This document shows, piece after piece, positions 44,318 to 52,074 of a DNA stretch of 64,000 nucleotides; positions within the stretch are counted from its first letter, which is position 1, and the number at the start of each line of letters is the position of its first letter. The stretch is from assembly GCF_025997995.1 (NCBI RefSeq), contig NZ_AP026683.1, positions 1,984,501 through 2,048,500 of the forward strand, read 5' to 3'. The position numbers were made by a program, and so were the translations under genes. The notes beneath the pieces are model-generated. The model did not search any database. It saw only the letters and a program-made list of their open reading frames with translations, and had not been told where the DNA came from. Source of the stretch: Sediminibacterium sp. TEGAF015 (GTDB lineage: Bacteria > Bacteroidota > Bacteroidia > Chitinophagales > Chitinophagaceae).

Positions 44318-45373
44318 ATGACCAATATTAAAGGACCAGGCATTTTCCTGGCGCAGTTTATGGGCGATACAGCCCCGTTTAATTCATTGTCATCTATTTG
44401 CCAATGGGCAGCTTCTTTGGGTTTCAAAGGAGTACAAATCCCCTCTTGGGATGCACGTTGTATCGATTTACAAAAAGCAGCAGAAAGCAAAACCTATGCA
44501 GATGAAATCAGAGGGATTGTTGCTGCCGCTGGATTAGAAATCACTGAACTTTCCACGCACTTGCAAGGACAATTGGTAGCGGTAAACCCTGCGTATGATG
44601 CTCTATTCGATGGCTTTGCACCAGATGCTGTAAGAGGAAATCCAAAGGCAAGAACTGAGTGGGCAGTTCAACAGTTAAAATATGCAGCCAAAGCTTCCCA
44701 AAACCTGGGACTCAATGCACATGCTACTTTCAGCGGTGCTTTGTTGTGGCAAACGGTTTATCCATGGCCACAAAGACCAGCTGGTTTAGTAGAAACAGGA
44801 TTTACAGAATTAGCTAAAAGATGGATGCCCATCCTACATGAGTTTGATGCAAATGGCGTTGACCTTTGTTATGAAATTCATCCGGGCGAAGATTTACATG
44901 ATGGCGTTACTTATGAAATGTTTTTAGATAAAGTAAACCATCATCCACGTGCTTGTTTATTATACGACCCCTCCCACTTTGTGTTACAGTGTCTCGATTA
45001 TAAAGCCTATATAGATCACTATCATGAACGCATTAAAATGTTTCATGTAAAAGATGCCGAGTTCAATCCTACAGGAAAGCAAGGAGTATATGGTGGCTAT
45101 CAGGGTTGGGTAGAAAGAGCTGGAAGATTCAGATCATTGGGAGACGGACAGGTAGATTTCAAAACCATTTTCAGTAAACTGGCACAGTATAACTATACTG
45201 GCTGGGCAGTAATGGAATGGGAATGTGCATTAAAGCATCCGGAGACCGGTGCTGCAGAAGGGGCTCCTTTTATTCAGCAACATATTATTCGAGTAACAGA
45301 TAAAACATTTGATGATTTTGCTGGTACCGGATCGGATGAAAATTTTAATAAAAGAATATTGGGTATCAACTAA
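44318..45373 (+). CDS. cytosolic sugar phosphate isomerase/epimerase family protein
   Basis: A 351-residue TIM-barrel protein lacking a signal peptide. Metal-ligand strands are visible: CYEIHPGEDLHDG, LLYDPSHFVLQ, MFHVKDAEF and AVMEWECALKHPE. The longer form with this C-terminus is common in Bacteroidota beside Gfo/Idh/MocA genes. It follows the oxidoreductase by 3 bases and precedes the cytochrome gene by 56. Substrate unknown; sugar or keto-sugar epimerisation is likely. Confidence 0.88.
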   Translation: MTNIKGPGIFLAQFMGDTAPFNSLSSICQWAASLGFKGVQIPSWDARCIDLQKAAESKTYADEIRGIVAAAGLEITELSTHLQGQLVAVNPAYDALFDGFAPDAVRGNPKARTEWAVQQLKYAAKASQNLGLNAHATFSGALLWQTVYPWPQRPAGLVETGFTELAKRWMPILHEFDANGVDLCYEIHPGEDLHDGVTYEMFLDKVNHHPRACLLYDPSHFVLQCLDYKAYIDHYHERIKMFHVKDAEFNPTGKQGVYGGYQGWVERAGRFRSLGDGQVDFKTIFSKLAQYNYTGWAVMEWECALKHPETGAAEGAPFIQQHIIRVTDKTFDDFAGTGSDENFNKRILGIN

Positions 45374-45429
45374 CTTTAACCACGCTATTTTGAATAACAG
45401 CTAGCGTATCACCATTTAAACGAACGATT

Positions 45430-45825
45430 ATGAAAAAGTACTTAGTACTATTTGCCATCACTGGATTAGTTGCTGCAGCTTGCGGTGGCAGTGAAGAAAA
45501 GAAAGATGAAAAAGCAGCAGAACCTGCTGCAACAGCGGCTCCTGTAGCAGATCTTAGTAGCAACCCTGATTACACAAAGGGATTAGAACTGGTTGGTAAA
45601 TCAGACTGCTTAACCTGTCACAAAGTGAACGATAAACTAATTGGACCATCTTATAAGGATGTTGCAAACAAATACGAAGCTACAGAAGAAAATATCAGTA
45701 TGCTGGCCAGCAAAATCATTAAAGGTGGTAAAGGTGTCTGGGGAGAAATACCAATGACTCCGCACCCACAAATTAGTGAAGAAGATGCGAAGGCAATGGT
45801 AAAATATGTTTTACTCCTTAAGTAA
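45430..45825 (+). CDS. c-type cytochrome lipoprotein
   Basis: A 131-residue class I cytochrome c. The signal ends in a lipobox with Cys18 (VAAAC), then an acidic Lys/Ala-rich linker to about residue 42, and the haem site C60-LT-C63-H64. Met109 in IPMTPHP is the likely sixth ligand. As a membrane-tethered periplasmic carrier it could take electrons from the GMC dehydrogenase encoded by the divergent operon; this is inferred from clustering. Confidence 0.92.
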   Translation: MKKYLVLFAITGLVAAACGGSEEKKDEKAAEPAATAAPVADLSSNPDYTKGLELVGKSDCLTCHKVNDKLIGPSYKDVANKYEATEENISMLASKIIKGGKGVWGEIPMTPHPQISEEDAKAMVKYVLLLK

Positions 45826-45830
45826 GCTAC

Positions 45831-46619
45831 ATGAATCAATTAATATGGGTTACTGTAATGGGGGCTGGACTTTTATCCGTTTCTATTAATAACATCAACA
45901 ATTTCACCTCCTCAAATCCCGCAAAAAATTCAGCCGCCGCTGCCTCAACTGGAAAGCTGTCTGCAATTTCCACCAATCCTAATCGCGCAAAAGCGAAATG
46001 GATTAAATTGTTTGATGGCAAAACCACCAATGGCTGGAGAACCTATGCAAAAGACAGCATTGGAAGTGCATGGAAAGTAGAAGACGGTGTTTTGTTTCTA
46101 GACTCGAAAGCCAAGAAGGAACAGAAACTGGGTGGAGGTGATATCATTCACGAAAAATCATTCGAGAATTTTCATCTACGTTTGGAATGGAAGGTTTCCA
46201 AAAATGGCAACAGTGGCATTATTTTCTGGGCACAAAACGACCCGGCAAAATACAAAGCGGTATGGCATACCGGACCAGAAATGCAAGTGCTGGACAATGG
46301 CGGACATCCGGATGCAAAAATCAGAAAACACCGCGCAGGTGATTTATACGATTTAATTGAAGGACCAGACACCGCTGTAAAGCCAGTTGGCGAATGGAAC
46401 AAAGCAGAAATTATTTCAAAAAACGGTACACTGGAGTTAAAACTCAATGGCGTTACTACGGTAAAAACCACTTACGGAGACGATGCATGGTTTAACTTAA
46501 TTGCTAACAGCAAATTCAAAACCATGTCTGGTTTCGGCAGAACTTTTAGTGGACATATTGCCCTGCAGGACCATGGAGACGATGTGTGGTTTCGCAATAT
46601 TGAAATCAAGGAATTATAA
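45831..46619 (+). CDS. exported DUF1080 (3-keto-disaccharide hydrolase family) protein
   Basis: A 262-residue protein with a hydrophobic N-terminal segment (3-20) and a low-complexity linker to about 55. The DUF1080 (PF06439) beta-sandwich starts at WIKLFDGKTTNGWR and includes WKVEDGVL, SKNGNSGIIFWA and GHIALQDHGDDVWFRNIEIK. Members of this family cleave 3-keto-glycosides made by glycoside 3-dehydrogenases. It lies 5 bases behind the cytochrome c gene, which strongly supports the 3-keto-glycoside reading of the locus. Its stop overlaps the tadA start by one base. Confidence 0.88.
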   Translation: MNQLIWVTVMGAGLLSVSINNINNFTSSNPAKNSAAAASTGKLSAISTNPNRAKAKWIKLFDGKTTNGWRTYAKDSIGSAWKVEDGVLFLDSKAKKEQKLGGGDIIHEKSFENFHLRLEWKVSKNGNSGIIFWAQNDPAKYKAVWHTGPEMQVLDNGGHPDAKIRKHRAGDLYDLIEGPDTAVKPVGEWNKAEIISKNGTLELKLNGVTTVKTTYGDDAWFNLIANSKFKTMSGFGRTFSGHIALQDHGDDVWFRNIEIKEL

Positions 46620-47065
46620 TGCAAACCCTGAACCACGAGTACTTCATGAAACAGGCATTAAAAGAAGCCCAGTTGGCTTTTGATGCGGATGAAGTACCCG
46701 TGGGTGCAGTGGTGGTTATGAATAACCAAATTATTGCTAGAGCGCACAACCAAGTAGAGTTGCTAAACGATTCAACTGCACATGCAGAAATACTGGCCCT
46801 CACTTCTGCCTATAGCGCATTAGGCGCCAAATACTTGCCCGAAGCCACCCTTTACGTAACCGTAGAACCCTGTCTCATGTGCTGCGGTGCTATCTATTGG
46901 GGTAAATTGGGACGCATCGTGTACGGTGCATCCGACGAAAAGAATGGATACAAGCACCTCACCAAAGAGCAGTGGCCATTTCATCCCAAGACAGAATTAA
47001 TCTCTGGCGTTTTAGAAGCCGACTGCGCATTTCTCATGCGTTCTTTTTTCAGGGCCAAGCGATAG
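46619..47065 (+). CDS. tadA: nucleoside/tRNA adenosine deaminase (TadA-like)
   Basis: A 148-residue zinc deaminase. Zinc ligands and proton shuttle are H55-A-E57 and P84-C85-x2-C88. The N-terminus FMKQALKEAQLAFDADEVPVG and KNGYK region match the TadA-like nucleoside deaminase family, which converts adenosine 34 to inosine in tRNA-Arg; guanine deaminase-like roles are possible. Translational coupling (TAATG) to the DUF1080 gene places it at the end of the sugar operon, probably by chance. Confidence 0.87.
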   Translation: MQTLNHEYFMKQALKEAQLAFDADEVPVGAVVVMNNQIIARAHNQVELLNDSTAHAEILALTSAYSALGAKYLPEATLYVTVEPCLMCCGAIYWGKLGRIVYGASDEKNGYKHLTKEQWPFHPKTELISGVLEADCAFLMRSFFRAKR

Positions 47066-47187
47066 CTATTTGATATAAGCGCTTGTGTTCAATCATAATC
47101 GAAATTTGGGCTCATTCAAAAGGAATATTACTTTGTTTAAAATTTAATTAACCAATTCGTCTATCATTCTTAAACCATAGATGAGTC

Positions 47188-47661
47188 ATGTATAAGAAGG
47201 TAGTTTTTTTCGCCCTATTCGCATTTATAGCTAAGCTGTCGGCGGGACAGGTTGATAAACCTAAAGAATTAAATCCTCAAATTGAGTTTTCAAGAGACAC
47301 TTCATATATAGAAAAGGCTTTTTCGCTACGAATGAAAAAAGATTATACCACAGTTGGTATGAATAAAGCTATAGAAGAGATGACTTCCTCTTATGACCAA
47401 TTGCTCAATAAATATTATAATAGGCTCTTAAAACTATTACAGCCTCAAGATAAAATAACACTTGTGACTGCACAAAAAGCTTGGCTAAAATTTAGGGATG
47501 CAGAATCTAAATTAATCAGAACCCTCTCTAAAGAAGCTTACTCAGGCGGTGGCACTATACAGTCAAATTTAGTATCGAGCGGATATGCAGACCTTGTTGT
47601 GAAACGATGCATAGATATTTTTAAATACTATGATAGCCTTGAAAAAAGTGAAAAGTATTAA
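47188..47661 (+). CDS. exported LprI-like (DUF1311) protein
   Basis: A 157-residue protein with a signal peptide (1-20, before GQVDK). The mature part matches the lysozyme inhibitor LprI N-terminal/DUF1311 domain: NKYYNRLLKLL, AQKAWLKFRDAE and a terminal helix, but the paired Cys of many family members are absent. It stands alone in AT-rich DNA, different from the upstream operon, so it may be a recent acquisition. Lysozyme binding is not proven for this subgroup. Confidence 0.72.
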   Translation: MYKKVVFFALFAFIAKLSAGQVDKPKELNPQIEFSRDTSYIEKAFSLRMKKDYTTVGMNKAIEEMTSSYDQLLNKYYNRLLKLLQPQDKITLVTAQKAWLKFRDAESKLIRTLSKEAYSGGGTIQSNLVSSGYADLVVKRCIDIFKYYDSLEKSEKY

Positions 47662-47729
47662 CAAGGCATCGCTTGCAGGCTATAATTTCTATTGCATATT
47701 AATATGTAGGATAACTTTAGATTAATAAC

Positions 47730-48371
47730 TTAGAAGTGATATGTTAGGGTTGGTGTTAACGTGATAGTTTCTAATGTATTGGTTGATACTAGATAGTAGA
47801 TTCTAGATCTTATACCTATATCGAATTTTGTATCTATTTTTTTTGAATATTGCAAACCAGCTGATAGCCCTCCTTCCTCCAATTTGCTATTAGCAAAATT
47901 TCTTTGAGAGATGTCTATAATATTTCCAATAGTTATTTCTTGTTGTTGAGAACGGAGATAAAAAATGCCAAACTCATACTTAAAGTTGGGAGTCTTCTTC
48001 GAAAAGTTTCTTTGATAAAATAATTGATAAAAACGATTTTCATGTTTAATGTCAAAATCATTAATCGAAAGCCCCAATCCATTAATTATAGTACTGTAAC
48101 CAATCCGTTTTGTATTAGAACTTTGTGCAAATCCAAAATTCCAAGAGGCCATTTTAGTTGCTTGAAATTTTAATTCGACTCCACTAATACTTCCAATGAA
48201 ATTTTTATTTAAAAAAGCAGTACCATCTGGTCTTCCATTTTCGTTATAGCTTCGGACAAAAAAATTACCTTGTAAGCCATAGCTCACTTCTAATGAAATT
48301 TTACTTTTAGTTTGCGCAAAAATTTGTGCGGACAGAATCAAAAGTAAAAACGAAAGGTTTGTTTTCAACAT
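47730..48371 (-). CDS. small outer-membrane beta-barrel protein, unknown
   Basis: A 213-residue protein with a signal peptide (1-19, AQIFAQ) and alternating aromatic/polar strands throughout, ending in LTPTLTYHF with the terminal Phe of outer-membrane barrels. It resembles the generic outer-membrane beta-barrel group of about eight strands, but no named family is recognised. The DNA is much richer in A+T than its neighbours (for example 12 G/C in bases 48001-48060), a sign of transfer. It is convergent with the LprI-like gene. Confidence 0.65.
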   Translation of the reverse strand: MLKTNLSFLLLILSAQIFAQTKSKISLEVSYGLQGNFFVRSYNENGRPDGTAFLNKNFIGSISGVELKFQATKMASWNFGFAQSSNTKRIGYSTIINGLGLSINDFDIKHENRFYQLFYQRNFSKKTPNFKYEFGIFYLRSQQQEITIGNIIDISQRNFANSKLEEGGLSAGLQYSKKIDTKFDIGIRSRIYYLVSTNTLETITLTPTLTYHF

Positions 48372-48435
48372 ATTGGAATTATTGGATTTTTCTTATTAAA
48401 CGAGGAAGATAGATATTCAAGTGCAAATATGAAAA

Positions 48436-48583
48436 TGAGTATTCGAGAAATACCACTTCACGCAATTATTAATGATGGATTTACTCAAACAAACACGAGA
48501 ATGAGCATTCGATTATTACTGAATAACGAAATTATATGAGATGTATTAGCTGAGTAAAATACCAAAGTGAGCATTCGATTATT
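48436..48583 (+). repeat. three TGAGCATTCGA copies at a 66-base period
   Basis: TGAGTATTCGA at 48436, and TGAGCATTCGATTATT at 48502 and 48568; the start-to-start distance is 66 bases both times. The DNA between the copies is not conserved, so this is not a simple tandem duplication. Confidence 0.65.
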
Positions 48584-48654
48584 GCATGCGAATGAGAGGC
48601 TCATGAGTTAAATACATGCAATAATCGGCAGCGAACGTGGAATTTTACTCAGCT
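48548..48654. repeat. long imperfect inverted repeat (107 bases)
   Basis: Outer arms of 13 bases (48548-48560 with 48642-48654) and inner arms of 13 bases (48576-48588 with 48615-48627) are perfectly complementary, separated by unpaired internal stretches and a 26-base loop. A folded RNA or DNA cruciform or a small mobile repeat are possible. Confidence 0.7.
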
Positions 48655-48723
48655 AGTACTTAGATAATGTCAAATTCCGAAACAAATCGGCTCTTTAACA
48701 CATAATTAAACCAATGCCGTGTA

Positions 48724-48731
48724 AATTTGTA
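48724..48731 (+). promoter_or_regulatory. -7 box TAAATTTG upstream of superoxide dismutase
   Basis: Exact TAnnTTTG match 32 bases before the ATG at 48764; the -33 element is weak. Confidence 0.5.
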
Positions 48732-48763
48732 ATTCATTTTTATACCTTTTAAATATAAACACT

Positions 48764-49369
48764 ATGTCATTTACTTTAGCACCTTTACCCTACGCGCATG
48801 ACGCGCTTGAGCCACATATTGACACTACAACCATGCAAATTCACCATGGCAAGCACCACCAGGCTTATGTTGACAATTTAAACAAAGCCATCGCTGGTAC
48901 CCCTAATGAAGGAAAGTCTTTGGAAGAATTAGTGAAAGCTGCAGGCAGCATTAGCCCGGCTGTTCGTAACAATGGTGGAGGTCACTGGAACCATACCTTC
49001 TTCTGGGAAAGCCTTGCAGCTAATGCAGGTGGAACACCTTCAGGTGAATTAGCAGATGCTATTAATACTGCATTCGGTTCATTCGATGCATTCAAAGAGA
49101 AATTCGCGAATGCGGGGATGACTCGTTTTGGTAGTGGCTGGGCTTGGTTAATTGTAAAAGACGGCAAACTAGAAGTAAGCTCTACCCCTAACCAGGACAA
49201 TCCTTTGATGGATGTTGCTGAAGTAAAGGGTACGCCAATCTTAGGTGCTGATGTGTGGGAACATGCTTACTACCTTAAATACCAAAACCGCAGAGCAGAT
49301 TATTTAGCTGCTTTCTGGAATGTAGTAAACTGGAGCAAAGTAGCTGAGCGTTTTGCTGCAGCCAAGTAA
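48764..49369 (+). CDS. superoxide dismutase, Fe/Mn family (Mn-type features)
   Basis: A 201-residue cytosolic dismutase. Metal ligands are His in MQIHHGKHH, His in [10 protein letters not shown], and Asp/His in DVWEHAYYL. The Gly-Gly-Gly before HWNHTFF and Gln in STPNQDNPL are the arrangement usual for Mn enzymes rather than Fe, though cambialistic use is possible. It has its own promoter box and a strong terminator (49391-49424). Confidence 0.95.
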   Translation: MSFTLAPLPYAHDALEPHIDTTTMQIHHGKHHQAYVDNLNKAIAGTPNEGKSLEELVKAAGSISPAVRNNGGGHWNHTFFWESLAANAGGTPSGELADAINTAFGSFDAFKEKFANAGMTRFGSGWAWLIVKDGKLEVSSTPNQDNPLMDVAEVKGTPILGADVWEHAYYLKYQNRRADYLAAFWNVVNWSKVAERFAAAK

Positions 49370-49390
49370 ATAAAATCTTGTATTTTCACG

Positions 49391-49424
49391 TCACGCTGTA
49401 GATTTCTGCAGCGTGATTTTTTTT
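49391..49424 (+). terminator. terminator of the superoxide dismutase gene
   Basis: A 12-bp stem with one G-U pair (49391-49402 with 49405-49416) is followed by eight T. Confidence 0.88.
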
Positions 49425-49436
49425 AAATATAGTCGT

Positions 49437-50033
49437 ATGAAAAACCTATTTGCCTTTTTTGTTTTGAGCAGTTTATTAATCGCCTGTGCTGGCAATGACA
49501 AAACCATCATCATTATGAGCAAGGGGGAAGCTGCTGTAGATTTAAATGCTGGAACCATTCAGGCGAAAGACGGGGCAGGTCATGAAGAAAAATTAGTGGC
49601 AGTAAATAAGGCCAATATTAGCTTTAAACTCAATACGCCTGCTGGTGAGGCAACCGTTGAGTTAAAGGAAAATGGTTTATACATAATCAATGTTAAGAAC
49701 GATACTATTATCGGAAGCTATCAACAATATACCAGTGCATCTCAGGCACAAAAAGTAATTAGCCAGGAAAGCTTGGCTCAAAAAATTGATTCCTTGCAAT
49801 TGCTGAGCGAAGGCAAGAATGTAACGGCTGCGAATCGAAACTTTTTCATCCTACCCAATCAGGCTGCATTCATAACCAGTAACGCACAGGCACAAGTAGT
49901 AGGGCCATATCACCAGATGCGTTCTGCAGAAAAAGTAGATGGAAAAGATCCGGAGATTTATCGCTTCTATAGCATCAAAGAAATCAGGGAAATGATTAGC
50001 AAACTCAAAGCGCTTACGGTAGCTTCGGAATAA
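49437..50033 (+). CDS. lipoprotein of unknown function
   Basis: A 198-residue lipoprotein with a signal ending in the lipobox LIAC. The ATG at 49437 is chosen because an upstream GTG (49413) lies inside the dismutase terminator. The mature part has beta-rich sequence with TIIIMSKGEAAVD and, at the C-terminus, a helix IKEIREMISKLKAL. No known domain is recognised. It stands alone between sod and the convergent yidD. Confidence 0.72.
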   Translation: MKNLFAFFVLSSLLIACAGNDKTIIIMSKGEAAVDLNAGTIQAKDGAGHEEKLVAVNKANISFKLNTPAGEATVELKENGLYIINVKNDTIIGSYQQYTSASQAQKVISQESLAQKIDSLQLLSEGKNVTAANRNFFILPNQAAFITSNAQAQVVGPYHQMRSAEKVDGKDPEIYRFYSIKEIREMISKLKALTVASE

Positions 50034-50077
50034 TTTGGCCAATCAGATTTACGAAATATATGTTGTAAGCAAAATAG

Positions 50078-50359
50078 CTAAGGAACAGGGTCCCAGCCAG
50101 AACCACCGCCAGGCCTACATTTGCTAAGACGCTTCGCCAACAGCCATCCCCCTTTGAATAGCCCATATTTTTTTAGGGCTTCTTCGCCATATTGCGAACA
50201 GGTTGGAATGAACCGGCATTTAGGACCCATCACGGGTGAAAGAATGTATTGGTAAATTTTAATAAACGGAATCAGTATATATCCAAGCAATTGCGCTATG
50301 GAAAAATAGCTTTGCTTATTCAATCTGATGGGACGGGTGGGATTACAACTGCTGCACAT
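50078..50359 (-). CDS. yidD: membrane protein insertion efficiency factor YidD
   Basis: A 93-residue protein that supports YidC-dependent membrane insertion. The family core is complete: IKIYQYILSP, CRFIPTCSQYGEEAL, and KCRPGGGSGWDPVP at the end. An N-terminal CSSC adds two Cys. It overlaps the rnpA 3' end by 17 bases, the conserved rpmH-rnpA-yidD order. Confidence 0.95.
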   Translation of the reverse strand: MCSSCNPTRPIRLNKQSYFSIAQLLGYILIPFIKIYQYILSPVMGPKCRFIPTCSQYGEEALKKYGLFKGGWLLAKRLSKCRPGGGSGWDPVP

Positions 50360-50804
50360 GGTTTTCCGTTTCGGTAATTTTTCGCAACAATTTTTCCAGC
50401 ACTTTTTCCATAGTTTCTTTTAGCGGGGCAAATGCGGGAAGCTCTTTACCTACGTACAAAAAGAATACATCTAAAGATTGAGTCTTTTGCTCCATTGCAG
50501 CATAGAGGGGCTGCTTCTGTGTTCTATATACTTCGCGCAACAAACGTTTAACCCTATTTCGGTCATTGGCTTTCTTAAAAATTCTTGAACTCACGCCAAC
50601 CCCCGCATGGACATTACCCCTTTTTAAAAGCATTTTTTCCTTTTCAGATGATTCAGAATCATTGCCTGAATTAACATCTTCCGACAAGGTATAAAACATT
50701 TTAATCGGGAAAATACTAAACGACTTACCCCTAGCAAATAGCCCTTCCAAAGCTTTTCTGCTTTTTAATTTTTCGTTTTTGGAATAAGTGTTTTTGGTTT
50801 CCAT
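50343..50804 (-). CDS. rnpA: ribonuclease P protein component
   Basis: Basic 153-residue protein subunit that binds RNase P RNA for 5' processing of pre-tRNA. The hallmark RNR motif appears as NDRNRVKRLLREVYR, and KSRKALEGLFARGKSF is the usual N-terminal stretch. An acidic insert (EDVNSGNDSESSEKEK, about 45-60) lengthens it. The gene lies between rpmH and yidD; two hairpins separate it from rpmH. Confidence 0.95.
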   Translation of the reverse strand: METKNTYSKNEKLKSRKALEGLFARGKSFSIFPIKMFYTLSEDVNSGNDSESSEKEKMLLKRGNVHAGVGVSSRIFKKANDRNRVKRLLREVYRTQKQPLYAAMEQKTQSLDVFFLYVGKELPAFAPLKETMEKVLEKLLRKITETENHVQQL

Positions 50805-50814
50805 TCTTTACAAA

Positions 50815-50845
50815 ACTAAAAAAGCTCCGTCACAAAGACGGAGCT
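50815..50845 (-). terminator. terminator/attenuator between rpmH and rnpA
   Basis: A perfect 9-bp stem (50823-50831 with 50837-50845, loop ACAAA) followed on the - strand by a T-rich run, 60 bases past rpmH and just before rnpA. It probably lowers rnpA expression relative to rpmH. Confidence 0.8.
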
Positions 50846-50860
50846 CAATATGATTTGCCC

Positions 50861-50883
50861 AACAAGATTCTGCGAATCTTGTT
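50861..50883 (-). promoter_or_regulatory. second hairpin downstream of rpmH
   Basis: Perfect 10-bp arms (50861-50870 with 50874-50883) and a 3-base loop, without a T-run; it may protect the rpmH mRNA 3' end or help a processing step. Confidence 0.5.
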
Positions 50884-50905
50884 TCCTCAGAGAGGATGGA
50901 GGGGA

Positions 50906-51061
50906 TTACTTTAATCCTTTTTCGCTAGAAACAGTCAGTTTCTTACGACCTTTCGCTCTGCGGCTTGCCAATACTTTACGGCCATTAGCAGTCTCCATAC
51001 GCTTACGGAAACCGTGAACGGTTTTACGACGACGCTTGTGTGGTTGGAATGTACGTTTCAT
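50906..51061 (-). CDS. rpmH: 50S ribosomal protein L34
   Basis: Very basic 51-residue ribosomal protein. It begins [18 protein letters not shown] and contains [19 protein letters not shown], the invariant L34 core; the C-terminus is a little longer than the 44-46 residues common elsewhere. It is the first gene of the rpmH-rnpA-yidD group, with a -7 box at 51142-51149 and a leader of about 80 bases. Confidence 0.97.
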   Translation of the reverse strand: MKRTFQPHKRRRKTVHGFRKRMETANGRKVLASRRAKGRKKLTVSSEKGLK

Positions 51062-51141
51062 TGATGTCTTTTTTTACTAACCCTAAAATATGGTTTCATT
51101 TCATTGCTGCAGTCACCATACCGCCGCTTGTGAAAGGACGG

Positions 51142-51149
51142 CAAAATTA
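51142..51149 (-). promoter_or_regulatory. -7 box TAATTTTG upstream of rpmH
   Basis: Exact TAnnTTTG on the - strand, 80 bases before the rpmH start codon and just beyond the murI stop. Confidence 0.45.
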
Positions 51150-51160
51150 AGTAAAAAAGA

Positions 51161-51991
51161 TTAATGACCCAATAGTATATGCGTTGATTTCAAGGATTTT
51201 CCAAAGAAAATAGCCCCTTTCTCATCAAAATCGGCAGTAGAATCGGTGGTACAGAACCTTATTTGGCCATTTTTAGAGCATTTTTCGGCCATAGCGGGAT
51301 GTCTTTCCAGGTAATGAACCAGGCTTTGGGCTACAATTTCACCTTGCGCTATCAACTGGATATGACTCGGAAGAAAGGCAGAAATCTTAGGAATCAACAA
51401 TGGATAATGCGTGCAAGCCAGTAAAATAGTATCAATAGCAGGAGATTGCTGCAATAGCTGTTCAAGATTATTCTTCACAAAATAGTCAGCACCTGCCCCT
51501 ACATGCTCCCCATTCTCAATCAGCGGAACCCACATAGGACAAGCCTGCTGATACACCGACATTTCAGGAAAAAAATGGGCAATTTCCAATATATAACTTT
51601 CACTGATGACTGTCCCTTTGGTCGCGAGCACGCCCAGCTGGCCCGATTCGGAGAAACGACCAATGACTTCAGCGGTGGGTCTGATCACCCCAAGCACTCT
51701 TTTAGAAGGTCCATAGGCAGCCAGATTCTTTTGTTGTATAGTACGTAGCGCTTTTGCAGAAGCAGTATTACATGCTAAAATAACCAGCTCGCATCCTTGT
51801 GTAAAAAACCAATCTACCGCTTCCAGTGTGTATTGATATACTGTTTCAAAAGAACGGGTTCCATAAGGAGCCCTTGCATTATCTCCTAAATACAGATAAT
51901 CATATTGGGGAAGCGCTTTTTTCAGTTCTTTCAAAATGGTTAAGCCTCCATATCCACTGTCGAATACGCCAATTGGTGCTGTTGCGTGCAT
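51161..51991 (-). CDS. murI: glutamate racemase
   Basis: Converts L- to D-glutamate for peptidoglycan in the cytosol. The two catalytic Cys motifs are present, ACNTASAKAL and LACTHYPLL, and the N-terminal GVFDSGYGGLTIL is characteristic. At 276 residues it has the usual length. A strong hairpin terminator separates it from the preceding OmpH gene, although the two are adjacent in most Bacteroidota. Confidence 0.95.
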   Translation of the reverse strand: MHATAPIGVFDSGYGGLTILKELKKALPQYDYLYLGDNARAPYGTRSFETVYQYTLEAVDWFFTQGCELVILACNTASAKALRTIQQKNLAAYGPSKRVLGVIRPTAEVIGRFSESGQLGVLATKGTVISESYILEIAHFFPEMSVYQQACPMWVPLIENGEHVGAGADYFVKNNLEQLLQQSPAIDTILLACTHYPLLIPKISAFLPSHIQLIAQGEIVAQSLVHYLERHPAMAEKCSKNGQIRFCTTDSTADFDEKGAIFFGKSLKSTHILLGH

Positions 51992-51999
51992 GGGCTAAA

Positions 52000-52039
52000 G
52001 ATAAAAATAAAAGCCTCTCTGAACTCAATCAGAGAGGCT
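52000..52039 (-). terminator. terminator after the OmpH/BamA operon
   Basis: A perfect 11-bp stem (52012-52022 with 52029-52039) followed on the - strand by a T-rich tract; it lies between the OmpH stop (52075) and the murI start (51991). Confidence 0.88.
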
Positions 52040-52074
52040 ATATCATAAATCAATTCTTCTATTTGTATTCAGAA

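Larger units (their letters stand above)
48372..48763. other. 392-base gap with repeats and the sod promoter
   Basis: No protein-coding frame is supported here. The left two thirds hold three TGAG(C/T)ATTCGA copies spaced exactly 66 bases apart and a long imperfect inverted repeat; the right end holds a -7 box for the dismutase gene. Each is listed separately. Confidence 0.7.

Noticed and set aside
48436-48583. CRISPR array
   Set aside because: Only three short copies, the motif is 11-16 bases long and the spacing of 66 bases is too large; no cas gene is present.
48548-48654. Integron attC site
   Set aside because: The arms do not carry the GTTRRRY/RYYYAAC core sites and there is no integrase or cassette-like series.
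49413-49436. GTG start for the lipoprotein gene after sod
   Set aside because: It lies inside the dismutase terminator and adds residues before a perfect lipoprotein signal; ATG 49437 was used.
50805-51160. Replication origin next to rpmH
   Set aside because: No dnaA gene and no cluster of TTATCCACA-type boxes was seen; rpmH alone is not evidence in Bacteroidota.
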